DNA of 64,000 nt from Sphingobacteriales bacterium. GTDB taxonomy: Bacteria > Bacteroidota > Bacteroidia > Chitinophagales > LD1. Every line of letters begins with the position of its first letter. Position 1 is the first letter of the stretch. The stretch is from contig JADFDM010000009.1 of NCBI GenBank assembly GCA_018262795.1, positions 62,001-126,000 of the forward strand, read 5' to 3'. The notes under the pieces are model-generated. The model worked only from the letters and a program-made list of their open reading frames with translations, was not told the origin of the DNA and did not search any database. Positions 1 to 7,229 of the stretch are shown here, piece by piece. The position numbers were made by a program, and so were the translations under genes.

Positions 1-2
1 TT

Positions 3-296
3 CAAAACCCACACCAAAAATATAAAACCAAACAGCTTTTGCATTTTATTTACAGTGCCAGTGACGTAGATGGTTTAACGGATATTCAGGCAATTGTAAG
101 GGGAGGTGGCGTAACGTTTTTTCAATCAGATACCACCTTGAGCGGGCAGGGTGAGTTTTCTATGGATGCCCCATTTACAGTAGATTCTGTGTATGGAAAA
201 AATCCTATGAATTGTGCTGCTATTGTTACAGCAACTGATACAAAAGGCGGAGTGACCACCATGAAATTTATTTTTGAGGTTTATCTCCATCCGTAA
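3..296 (+). CDS. C-terminal end of an unknown protein (5' end outside window)
   Basis: The frame is open from the window edge to a TAA at 294-296, so this is the last ~97 codons of a gene that begins upstream. The visible tail is rich in beta-type residues, with DVDG near the start and a VTATDTKGG stretch near the end, as in Ig-like or cadherin-like extracellular domains. No T9SS sorting domain, membrane segment or catalytic motif is visible in the part present. Function cannot be assigned. An internal TTG at 39 is unlikely to be the true start because the frame continues upstream without a stop. Confidence 0.6.
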   Translation, partial: QNPHQKYKTKQLLHFIYSASDVDGLTDIQAIVRGGGVTFFQSDTTLSGQGEFSMDAPFTVDSVYGKNPMNCAAIVTATDTKGGVTTMKFIFEVYLHP

Positions 297-322
297 ATGA
301 AACTGTCTTTAAAAGAGTGATC

Positions 323-982
323 ATGGAATCACAAGAGCATGGTGCTCACCACGAACACTCCCATTATCATATTCACAGTAAAGAAAGAACTACACGATTC
401 GTAGTTCTTCTTTCTTTTATTACCATGCTGTTAGAGTTGTATTATGGATACAAGGCGCATTCAAGAACTTTAATTGTTGACGGCTGGCACATGTTGTCTC
501 ATGTATTAGTGCTTGGCTTGGCATGGTTAGCGTACTTTTACATTAAACAAAAGAAAGGAGCGATAAACCATAAGCAGCAACACCGGATTATTTCTCTCAG
601 CGGTTTTGCCGGTGCCGTAGTGATGCTGGTGATCACAGCCGATATTATTTATGATTCAATACAGAAGTTTTCAGGGCATTCGGTCATTGTGAGTAAAGAA
701 GCATTTGCCATAGCCGTAATCGGATTATTGGTGAACGGACTGAGTGCGTATTTTCTTCATCAAGAAGAAGATAAGGATATGAATCTAAGCGCAGCCTATT
801 TGCATGTATTCAGCGATGTGGTACTTAGTCTTTTCGCTATTACCTCTTTATTGGTGATCCACTTTTTTAATCTCCGAATGATTGATTCTATCCTAGCCTT
901 GATCGGCTCTTTGGTGATTTTGAAATGGAGTATTGACCTAATAAGGAAAAGTTGGAAAGAGGTAATTGAAATAAGAAACTGA
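323..982 (+). CDS. Small CDF-family (cation diffusion facilitator-like) transporter
   Basis: Integral membrane protein of ~219 residues with about six hydrophobic segments and a His-rich N-terminus (HGAHHEHSHYHIH). The second segment carries DGWHMLSH and a later segment carries HVFSD, matching the two metal-site helices of CDF zinc/divalent cation exporters. The usual HxxxD of the second helix reads HxxxH here, and the C-terminal cytoplasmic dimerisation domain is absent: the protein ends soon after the sixth segment. ATG at 323 is preferred to the in-frame GTG at 317. The family exports Zn2+ or similar ions by proton antiport; the substrate here is unknown. It converges on rsmI with a 4-base gap. 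Confidence 0.75.
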   Translation: MESQEHGAHHEHSHYHIHSKERTTRFVVLLSFITMLLELYYGYKAHSRTLIVDGWHMLSHVLVLGLAWLAYFYIKQKKGAINHKQQHRIISLSGFAGAVVMLVITADIIYDSIQKFSGHSVIVSKEAFAIAVIGLLVNGLSAYFLHQEEDKDMNLSAAYLHVFSDVVLSLFAITSLLVIHFFNLRMIDSILALIGSLVILKWSIDLIRKSWKEVIEIRN

Positions 983-986
983 AGGG

Positions 987-1655
987 CTAATCAGAATGAC
1001 CACTTATCACAAAAACAAATTCCCCTCTCGGTTCTTTAATACTAAAATGAGAAATCAACTCCTCTAAATTTCCGGTCACAGTTTCCTCAAACATTTTAGA
1101 GATTTCTCTGGAAATAGAAATTTCTCTTTCGGGTTTTAAGTGCTCTTTCAACTCTTCTAAAAGTTTGATTACGCGGTAAGGTGATTCATAAAGAATAAGA
1201 GTCCGTTTTTCAAGCGCAATTTCTTTCAATTTGGTTTGTCGTCCTTTTTTATGCGGTAGAAATCCAATGAATATAAATTCGTTGGTGGCGAAACCGGAGT
1301 TCACTAAGGCTGGCACAAAAGCTGTAGGCCCCGGTAAAGTTTGTAACGGAATCTTTTGTGCTACACAAGCGGATATTAGAATTTGGCCGGGGTCGGAAAT
1401 TCCCGGTGTACCGCAGTCGCTGACCAGCGCCATTTGAACACCCGATTGTAGTTTTGAAGTGAGTGATTCTACGGAGCGGTGCTCATTAAATTTGTGATAG
1501 GCTATCAGCTTCGTCTCAATGTGGTAATGATTGAGAAGTTTTTTTGTTTGCCGGGTATCTTCTGCTAAAATTAGATCCACCTCTTTTAATATGCGTATGG
1601 CTCGAAGGGTAATATCTTCAAGATTGCCTACGGGAGTGGGAACGATATATAGCAA
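987..1655 (-). CDS. rsmI: 16S rRNA (cytidine(1402)-2'-O)-methyltransferase RsmI
   Basis: SAM-dependent methyltransferase of the tetrapyrrole methylase fold that 2'-O-methylates C1402 of 16S rRNA. The N-terminus has the family signature IVPTPVGNLEDITLRA, followed by LAEDTRQTKKLL, VSDCGTPGISDPG (SAM-site loop) and GPTAFVPALVNSG. At 222 residues it lacks the short C-terminal helical extension of some homologues, which run to about 280 residues, so it is a compact version. It is the last gene of the minus-strand run pepP-pssA-purS-rsmI, 54 bases beyond purS, so co-transcription is plausible. Confidence 0.95.
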   Translation of the reverse strand: MLYIVPTPVGNLEDITLRAIRILKEVDLILAEDTRQTKKLLNHYHIETKLIAYHKFNEHRSVESLTSKLQSGVQMALVSDCGTPGISDPGQILISACVAQKIPLQTLPGPTAFVPALVNSGFATNEFIFIGFLPHKKGRQTKLKEIALEKRTLILYESPYRVIKLLEELKEHLKPEREISISREISKMFEETVTGNLEELISHFSIKEPRGEFVFVISGHSD

Positions 1656-1709
1656 CGGATGAATTTTCTATTTGAAAACTGTAGAAATACAAAAGCGGGA
1701 GAAAGGTTT

Positions 1710-1961
1710 CTATGCTTCCTTCAGTTCGTACCGGTAGCCTTCCATAATTGGATTAGCTAACAATTTTTTACAGGCTTCTTCCACTTTAGCTTGTGCTATT
1801 TCTTTTGAGTTAGCTGCTATTTTTAAGGTGATGTGTTTGCCTATGCGAACATCATCCACTTCTTTAAAACTCATTTTCTGCAAACTGTGTTCAACTGCTT
1901 TGCCCTGTGGGTCAAGAAGTTCTTTTAGTGGCATGATGACGATTTCTGCTATAAAGTTCAT
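1710..1961 (-). CDS. purS: Phosphoribosylformylglycinamidine synthase subunit PurS
   Basis: Small (83 residues) subunit of the three-part FGAM synthase (PurS-PurQ-PurL) in purine biosynthesis; it bridges the glutaminase and synthetase subunits. The sequence shows the PurS pattern: LKELLDPQGKAVEHSL, then VDDVRIGKHI, then a C-terminal helix with CKKLLANPIMEGY. Its presence implies that the organism uses the split enzyme rather than one long PurL. The start overlaps the stop of pssA by 4 bases, suggesting translational coupling, though the two proteins act in unrelated pathways. purL and purQ are not in this window; purD lies near 44 kb. Confidence 0.93.
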   Translation of the reverse strand: MNFIAEIVIMPLKELLDPQGKAVEHSLQKMSFKEVDDVRIGKHITLKIAANSKEIAQAKVEEACKKLLANPIMEGYRYELKEA

Positions 1962-2686
1962 TTAGTAATTATTTTTTGAGCAATGGAAATAAGAATGTAA
2001 AAAATGATGATTAGTGATATGCCGGCAAATTTAAAGGCTGCTAATAAAATGATCGAAAGAATTATGAACAAGTATCGCACTTCATTACCACTCCAAGCAA
2101 AGGATTTAAACTTAAATGAAAACATAGGGATTTCTGCCACCATCAGCAGGGACGTGATCACCGCCACCGAGTACAAGAAAATCTTTTGGTACACCCAAGA
2201 ATTTAATCCAAAAGGGTTGTGAAGAACGATCAACAAGATGCCAATTATAAAAACGGTAGCTGCAGGGGTAGCCAAGCCTATAAACCCTTCTGACTGACGA
2301 GTGTCGAGGTTAAACTTGGCCAATCGAAGAGCGGCAAACAGGGCTACCAAAAATGCCGGGGCAGAGTACAGATACATTCTTTTCAAAGAGTAGGTAGTAG
2401 CATCTGACTCATACAACTGAAATAAAAGTTCAAAAAGAATAACTGCGGGCACCACGCCAAAGCTCACCATATCGGCCAAGGAATCTAACTGCTTACCTAT
2501 CTCGGTAGATTTTTTGGTAAACCGGGCAGCAAAACCATCTAAGAAATCGGCTACTAAAGAAGCTGCTATACAATACGGTACCCAATCAAGACGATAATTA
2601 AATACGAACACCACTGCCAAGCAACCAAAAAAAAGATTGATTAATGTGAGTGTATTGGGCAAGTTAATCAGTTGGAAAAAGTTCAC
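1958..2686 (-). CDS. pssA: CDP-diacylglycerol--serine O-phosphatidyltransferase
   Basis: Membrane enzyme that makes phosphatidylserine from CDP-diacylglycerol and serine, the precursor of phosphatidylethanolamine. The CDP-alcohol phosphatidyltransferase motif is visible as DFLDGFAAR followed by GKQLDSLADMVSFG, containing the metal-binding aspartates. About six to eight hydrophobic segments span the 242 residues. The N-terminus NLPNTLTLINLFFG is typical of PssA. It lies 17 bases after pepP and overlaps purS by 4 bases. Confidence 0.94.
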   Translation of the reverse strand: MNFFQLINLPNTLTLINLFFGCLAVVFVFNYRLDWVPYCIAASLVADFLDGFAARFTKKSTEIGKQLDSLADMVSFGVVPAVILFELLFQLYESDATTYSLKRMYLYSAPAFLVALFAALRLAKFNLDTRQSEGFIGLATPAATVFIIGILLIVLHNPFGLNSWVYQKIFLYSVAVITSLLMVAEIPMFSFKFKSFAWSGNEVRYLFIILSIILLAAFKFAGISLIIIFYILISIAQKIITK

Positions 2687-2703
2687 GCAGGTAAGTGGAT
2701 TTA

Positions 2704-3993
2704 CTAACGGTTCATTATTTCTTCAATTTCCTCTACTTCTATAGGAATGTTTGCCATTAAATCACGTGGCTTTCCATTGGTAATCAGAATATTGTTTTCA
2801 ATCCGGATTCCCATTTTTTCCTCGCGAATATAAATACCCGGCTCGCAGGTAAGCACCGCTCCTGCTTTTAATTTGACAAATCGGTTTCCTACATCGTGCA
2901 CATCCAGTCCCAAAAAATGCGCAGTGCCGTGAGGGAAATATTTTTTAAAAAGTGGGTTCGATAGACTTTGCTTTTTTATATCGCTTTTACTAAGCAGTTT
3001 CAACCCTATCAATTCGCTTTCCATCAACTTTCCAACTTCTTCGTTTAAGTCGTTTAATATCACCCCGGGCTTCATCATATCACGGGCTGCACGATGTACT
3101 CGCAGCACGGCATTATATACTTCTTTCTGCCGCTTATTAAATTTTCCATTCACCGGAACGGTTCTCGTTAAGTCTGCATTATAATTAGCGTACTCCGAAG
3201 CGCAGTCCATTAACACAAGTTCTCCATCTTTGCACTGGCAAGCATTCGTGATATAATGTAGCACACAAGCATTTTCACCGGTGGCTACAATGGGCTCATA
3301 CGCATGACCCGTTCCGCGATTAATCATGTATTCGTGAGTCAGTTCTGCTTCTATTTCAAATTCCCAAACTCCGGGCTTAATAAACTTTAATGCGCGAATA
3401 AATCCTTTGCGAGTAATATCCATCGCTGTACTGAGCAAGTCTATTTCCTCTTTTGATTTCGACACCCGCAGTTGATGTATAATAGGAGAGGAGCGCTCGT
3501 AATGATGTAATGGAAACTTTTGTTGCAAGTCTCTGGCAAATCTAATCTCAGCAGTTTCTCCCATAGATAGGCTGCGGTCGTGTTCATTCGTATTCAGGTA
3601 AACCGTTTCGGCATAATGCATTAGCATTCCTAAAATTTGGCTAAAACTTTCTTTCCATACAATGGTTTGAATCCCCGAAACTTTAGTCGCTTCGTCCATC
3701 GAAAGTTTTTTCCCTTCCCACCACATCGTATGCTCATCGGTTCTTCTTACAAAAAGAATTTCGCGAAAACGCGCTTCCGGTGCATCCGGGAAGAGAAGCA
3801 GGCATGTTTCTTCCTGATCAACTCCACTGAGATAAAATAAATCGGGGTTCTGCCTCCACTTATAAGCAGCATCGGCACTTTTAGTAACGACCTCATTAGA
3901 AATGAAAATGGCTAACGAGTTTTTCTTCAGCTCCTTTGTAAAATTTTTTCGGTTCGTTTTAAACAAGCTGGAAGGAATAGATTCATAACGCAT
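2704..3993 (-). CDS. pepP: Xaa-Pro aminopeptidase (aminopeptidase P, M24B)
   Basis: Di-metal peptidase that removes the N-terminal residue before proline. An N-terminal creatinase-like domain (about residues 1-170) with YLSGVDQEETCLLLFP precedes the pita-bread catalytic domain. Metal ligands can be placed: aspartates in VLMDCASEYANYNADLTRT, histidine in YFPHGTAHFLGLDVHD, and glutamates in LTCEPGIYI and GIRIENNILIT. ATG at 3993 is chosen; an in-frame TTG at 4026 would add 11 residues, but a TACTTTCG promoter-like element on the minus strand (4013-4020) would then fall inside the gene. It is first in the minus-strand run leading to rsmI. Confidence 0.94.
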   Translation of the reverse strand: MRYESIPSSLFKTNRKNFTKELKKNSLAIFISNEVVTKSADAAYKWRQNPDLFYLSGVDQEETCLLLFPDAPEARFREILFVRRTDEHTMWWEGKKLSMDEATKVSGIQTIVWKESFSQILGMLMHYAETVYLNTNEHDRSLSMGETAEIRFARDLQQKFPLHHYERSSPIIHQLRVSKSKEEIDLLSTAMDITRKGFIRALKFIKPGVWEFEIEAELTHEYMINRGTGHAYEPIVATGENACVLHYITNACQCKDGELVLMDCASEYANYNADLTRTVPVNGKFNKRQKEVYNAVLRVHRAARDMMKPGVILNDLNEEVGKLMESELIGLKLLSKSDIKKQSLSNPLFKKYFPHGTAHFLGLDVHDVGNRFVKLKAGAVLTCEPGIYIREEKMGIRIENNILITNGKPRDLMANIPIEVEEIEEIMNR

Positions 3994-4012
3994 AAAACAA
4001 TCAGATTTCAGG

Positions 4013-4020
4013 CGAAAGTA
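4013..4020 (-). promoter_or_regulatory. Probable -7 promoter element of the pepP operon
   Basis: On the minus strand this reads TACTTTCG, one mismatch from the Bacteroidota -7 consensus TAnnTTTG, and lies 20 bases upstream of the pepP ATG. The same variant occurs before the gene at 63884. No clear -33 TTG at the normal distance. Confidence 0.4.
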
Positions 4021-4098
4021 ATTCAATTCCGAACAGCCGGAAACCCTTTTATCAGTTGAGGCCGATTGAAAATCGTTTTTTTGATTGGAATCTTAGGT

Positions 4099-4106
4099 TA
4101 CATTTG
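4099..4106 (+). promoter_or_regulatory. Probable -7 promoter element of pckA
   Basis: TACATTTG matches the Bacteroidota -7 consensus TAnnTTTG. A TTTG at 4080-4083 lies only 15 bases upstream, shorter than the usual 17-23. The implied transcript would begin within about ten bases, just before or at the hairpin at 4111-4128. Confidence 0.5.
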
Positions 4107-4110
4107 CACC

Positions 4111-4128
4111 CTGCTTTACGGAAAGCAG
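4111..4128 (+). promoter_or_regulatory. Hairpin at the 5' end of the pckA leader
   Basis: CTGCTTT (4111-4117) and AAAGCAG (4122-4128) form a perfect 7-bp stem with a 4-base loop. It lies directly after the predicted transcription start and 32 bases before the pckA ATG, the position of a 5'-end stabilising stem-loop. It is not followed by a T-run, so a terminator is unlikely. Confidence 0.4.
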
Positions 4129-4160
4129 CCCATTAAATAGCCATTTTAAACAATGTTGAA

Positions 4161-5774
4161 ATGAAGGTAGTTGGTCCTAAAAATCCGAATGCTAATCTCG
4201 AAACACTTGGCATAAAAAATACCGCCACACAGTTTTGGAATCTCACCCCCGAAGAATTAATTGAAGAAACTATTCGCAGATCACAAGGCATACTGAATGA
4301 TACTGGTGCCTTGGTGGTGGACACCGGTGAGTTTACCGGCCGTGCTCCTAAGGATAGGTTCATTGTAAAAGATGAGTACACAAAAGACACGGTAGATTGG
4401 GGTGGATTCAACAATCCTTGCACCCCGGAAGTTTTTGAAAACCTCTACAAGAAGGTAACCGCTTACTTAGCGGATAAAGATATTTTTATCAGGGACAGCT
4501 ATGCTTGTGCAGATGATAATTACCGCTTGAATGTTCGAATGGTTACGGAATGTCCTTGGGCAAATCTTTTTGCGTATAACATGTTTTTACGTCCCGAAGC
4601 GGATGAATTAAATGGTATTCTTCCCGACTGGCACATTATTCATGCTCCCGAGTTTTTTAGCGAAGGTGAAAAGGATGGAGTGAGACAACATAACTTTGCG
4701 ATACTCAATTTTACGAAGAAGATTGTCATTATAGGAGGAACAGCCTACACGGGAGAAATCAAAAAAGGAATTTTCTCAGTACTCAATTTCCTATTGCCCC
4801 ACGAAAAGAATGTAATGGCTATGCACTGTTCGGCCAATGTGGGGAAAGAAGGGGACGTTGCTCTCTTTTTTGGATTAAGCGGAACCGGAAAAACTACTTT
4901 GAGTGCCGATCCTTCGAGACCTTTAATTGGCGATGATGAACATGGTTGGAACGAAAGCGGTGTATTTAATTTTGAAGGCGGCTGCTATGCGAAATGTATT
5001 GATCTATCCGAAGAAAAGGAACCGGATATCTTCAAAGCAATCCGTCACGGAGCAATCTTAGAAAACATCGGCTTTTATGAAGGAACCAGAACGGTGGATT
5101 ACAGCTATAAAGCAAAAACTGAAAATACTCGCGTTTCATATCCTATTCACTTCATTGAAAATGCGCTTAAAAAATCAGTAGGAGGGCAACCTAAGAATGT
5201 TTTCTTTTTGACGTATGACGCTTTCGGAGTGCTGCCACCGGTTTCAAAACTCAACGTTGGGCAAGCGATGTACTATTTCCTTTCCGGATTTACTTCAAAG
5301 GTTGCCGGCACCGAAGCCGGGGTCACCGAACCTCAAACTACTTTCTCTACCTGTTTCGGTGCTCCATTTTTACCCTTACATCCTACCAAGTATGCCTCAC
5401 TTTTAGGGGAGAAACTTCGCAATTCTGATATTTCTGTTTGGTTGCTGAATACCGGTTACACCGGAGGGCCTTATGGCGTAGGTAAGCGAATGAGTTTATC
5501 ACATACTCGTGCCTTAATCGCTTCCGTTCTTTGCGGAGGGTTAGACAAGGTAGATTATGAAGTTCATCCAGTATTTGGTTTAGCCATGCCTAAAAGCTGC
5601 ATAAATGTTCCTACAGAAGTTTTGAATCCGCGAAATACTTGGGCGAATAAGGAGCAATACGACATCAAGGCAAATGAATTAGCCGTAGCCTTCCATAAAA
5701 ACTTTGAAAAATTTGCGGCTAAGGCAGAAGATGAAATCTTGAAAGCTGCTCCTATAGTGCAACAGACAGTTTGA
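4161..5774 (+). CDS. pckA: Phosphoenolpyruvate carboxykinase (ATP)
   Basis: Cytosolic enzyme catalysing oxaloacetate + ATP to PEP + CO2 + ADP, the entry to gluconeogenesis. Its 537 residues match the family length. Visible motifs include RAPKDRFIV near residue 55, the PEPCK-specific GTAYTGEIKKG near residue 195, the kinase-1 loop GLSGTGKTTLSAD near 240 and the kinase-2 motif LIGDDEHGW near 257, followed by FNFEGGCYAKC and a conserved C-terminal ATP/adenine region with NTGYTGGPYGVG. The ATG at 4161 gives the usual short N-terminus. It is monocistronic by position, with its own promoter-like element and leader hairpin. Confidence 0.97.
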   Translation: MKVVGPKNPNANLETLGIKNTATQFWNLTPEELIEETIRRSQGILNDTGALVVDTGEFTGRAPKDRFIVKDEYTKDTVDWGGFNNPCTPEVFENLYKKVTAYLADKDIFIRDSYACADDNYRLNVRMVTECPWANLFAYNMFLRPEADELNGILPDWHIIHAPEFFSEGEKDGVRQHNFAILNFTKKIVIIGGTAYTGEIKKGIFSVLNFLLPHEKNVMAMHCSANVGKEGDVALFFGLSGTGKTTLSADPSRPLIGDDEHGWNESGVFNFEGGCYAKCIDLSEEKEPDIFKAIRHGAILENIGFYEGTRTVDYSYKAKTENTRVSYPIHFIENALKKSVGGQPKNVFFLTYDAFGVLPPVSKLNVGQAMYYFLSGFTSKVAGTEAGVTEPQTTFSTCFGAPFLPLHPTKYASLLGEKLRNSDISVWLLNTGYTGGPYGVGKRMSLSHTRALIASVLCGGLDKVDYEVHPVFGLAMPKSCINVPTEVLNPRNTWANKEQYDIKANELAVAFHKNFEKFAAKAEDEILKAAPIVQQTV

Positions 5775-6061
5775 TGGTTTAAATAATCGCTTGGTTTTTC
5801 TCAAGTAGATTAATCCAATAAGATTAGCCGCACAAATCTTGAATACCGATAAAGCAAAAGAATTACGTGGATACTTTTGCTCGTAACGAAAACAAAAAGG
5901 CCGCCTCTTACGCCCCTTTGATGTTGTTCATTATACCATCCGGCTCTTTCAAATCTTCTTTATCGGTAGATGTCTCACCGACCGAAACATTTCGGCAGAT
6001 CAAAACACTATCTGGGAATAGAACATTCCTCAAATACCACTCTAATGACATTTCAGCTTAG
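5775..6061 (+). other. Intergenic region after pckA with a possible short ORF
   Basis: This stretch has no convincing gene. A TACTTTTG promoter-like word sits at 5872-5879, and an ATG near 5922 opens a 46-codon frame ending at 6061. Its product has no recognisable motif. Its last codons sit in phase with the first units of the 21-bp repeat that follows, so it may be part of the same decayed or non-coding element. Confidence 0.35.
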
Positions 6062-6291
6062 TTCTGAAGTGAACTAACACACTCTAATGTAAATCAATAT
6101 ACTTCTAAAGTGATGTAACGAACTTTTGATATAATCTGACACATTTCTAAAGTAAGCTAACAAACTTCAGATGTAAACTAACAGATATGCAAAATGAATT
6201 AACGAACTTGCGAAGAAAACTAATACATTTAAGAAGTGAATCAACATAGCCTTGAAGTAAACTAGTGCACTTCTGAAGTAAACTATTCTAC
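6062..6291 (+). repeat. Degenerate 21-bp tandem repeat, 11 units
   Basis: Eleven consecutive units can be aligned by eye: starts at 6062, 6083 (20 bases, one deleted), 6103, 6124, 6145, 6166, 6187, 6208, 6229, 6250 and 6271. The consensus is close to TTCTGAAGTAAACTAACAC plus two bases. The most conserved part is GAAGTAAACTAAC. In the phase of the unit each copy reads roughly F-stop-S-K-L-T-N, so most units carry a stop in that frame, and only four central units (6166-6228) are open. The array ends 23 bases before the small gene at 6315. A weak further unit may precede it at 6041-6061. Confidence 0.8.
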
Positions 6292-6314
6292 GGTAAACCA
6301 AAACAGTTTCAGCC

Positions 6315-6560
6315 ATGAAAGTATTAAGTGCCGAGGAAGGCAAACACTTAACACCAGTCACCAACGGACGAACCACCTTGGTAAGCGCCACCGTTTCTAA
6401 TTTGCAGATAGGTCAAGTATTAATCGTAACTCACGCAGACTGGGAATCTAAAAATTCGCCCTATCAGGTAGTAAACAGAGTGACAAAAAAGACAGGTCGC
6501 AAATTTGAGAAGGGACGTATGCCAGATGGCAGCGGTTGGATGGTAAGGAGGATTAGTTAA
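6315..6560 (+). CDS. Small protein of unknown function (81 aa)
   Basis: An 81-residue basic protein starting at ATG 6315. It is not recognised. The composition is that of a real folded soluble protein: mixed beta-type N-terminal half (TTLVSATVSNLQIGQVLIV) and a strongly basic C-terminal third with KKTGRKFEKGR and GSGWMVRRIS. No signal peptide or membrane segment. The gene stands alone between a 21-bp repeat array and a 670-base non-coding stretch. The basic tail could suit nucleic-acid binding, but this is a guess. A spurious frame is possible, though the other frames here show no better candidate. Confidence 0.55.
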   Translation: MKVLSAEEGKHLTPVTNGRTTLVSATVSNLQIGQVLIVTHADWESKNSPYQVVNRVTKKTGRKFEKGRMPDGSGWMVRRIS

Positions 6561-6952
6561 TCGTTATGACGGTAGCCCAAGCTGTCTTTAGTCTGAAGCC
6601 AAGCCTGAGTCGAGGGACTAAGGTCTCAAAATACTTATAGGTGGCAAATTATTATAAGTGGTTTATTTTCAAGTATTAAGGGGTTTTATAGCCGTTGTTG
6701 GGTGTTATCAACAACATAAAAGTTTTATGAGTCTAATTCTATCATCCAATTCTCTTTTTCTTGCCCGCTGTTATTTTTTTATAAACCCGTTTCTTGAGAG
6801 AAGTCTTTTTGCGGATTTTTTTGAACCTTGCTATTCGTTTTCTTACAAAAGGCTTTTACCTTTAACGGGCGATGATTAAAGGATTTTTACAATGCGGTTT
6901 AGGACAGTATCAAAATATTTTCAATTCTCTTCTTTCATTTGAGAATTAAGAA
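6561..6952 (+). other. Non-coding stretch upstream of the giant adhesin
   Basis: No convincing gene on either strand. A perfect 7-bp inverted repeat, GTTGTTG/CAACAAC with an 8-base loop, lies at 6694-6715. Runs of T make the stretch AT-rich. A 73-codon open frame at 6658-6879 is low-complexity (Phe/Leu/Ser-rich) and looks like chance. Confidence 0.4.
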
Positions 6953-6960
6953 TATATTTG
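6953..6960 (+). promoter_or_regulatory. Probable -7 promoter element for the giant adhesin operon
   Basis: TATATTTG matches TAnnTTTG exactly. A TTTG at 6938-6941 is too close (11 bases) to be the -33 partner. If active, transcription would start near 6967 and give a leader of about 260 bases before the preferred start at 7230. Confidence 0.45.
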
Positions 6961-6990
6961 CGCGCATTATAGGGTTATTAGTGTAAGTAA

Positions 6991-7161
6991 ATTAGTTGTT
7001 AGGACTAAACTAATCGAATGGCACAGCGAGGCTTAATAGTAGGTATTTTATCATGTAGTGTTACCCTCAGTTTGGATAATTCAAGCTGCGGGGAACATAA
7101 TACACTTCACCGAATCGAGATATAGAGATGAACAGAGGATGCAGAACAAGTATCCTCTGTT
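6991..7161 (+). promoter_or_regulatory. Structured 5' leader of the giant adhesin gene
   Basis: Two perfect inverted repeats lie in the leader. The first is ATTAGTT (6991-6997) with AACTAAT (7008-7014), loop 10. The second is AACAGAGGAT (7131-7140) with ATCCTCTGTT (7152-7161), a 10-bp stem with an 11-base loop, followed by a T-rich run (TATTATTTT). The second resembles an intrinsic terminator or attenuator placed about 70 bases before the likely start codon. No known riboswitch class is recognised. Confidence 0.5.
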
Positions 7162-7229
7162 ATTATTTTAAACCAAGTAACATGAATATATTTTTTACGT
7201 CTTCCCGAAATACATCAAATATAAGTTCT

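Noticed and set aside
2004-2222. Plus-strand frame of 72 codons opposite pssA
   Set aside because: Antisense to a clear pssA coding sequence with complete motifs.
5867-6061. 64-codon frame from a GTG after pckA as a gene
   Set aside because: No good start, no recognisable features, and its end is in phase with the repeat array; listed only as intergenic content.
6062-6291. CRISPR array
   Set aside because: The 21-bp units are directly contiguous and degenerate, with no unique spacers of 25-40 bases, and no cas gene is in the window.
6167-6391. Minus-strand frame of 74 codons showing a 7-residue periodicity (VYFKAML, IHFLNVL and so on)
   Set aside because: The periodicity is only the reverse reading of the 21-bp DNA repeat; the frame also overlaps the start of the more convincing plus-strand gene at 6315.
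7128-7229. Upstream starts (ATG 7128 and 7182) of the giant adhesin
   Set aside because: They would place the 10-bp leader hairpin (from 7128) or a non-signal-like stretch before the clear signal peptide at 7251; 7230 or 7251 fits export better.
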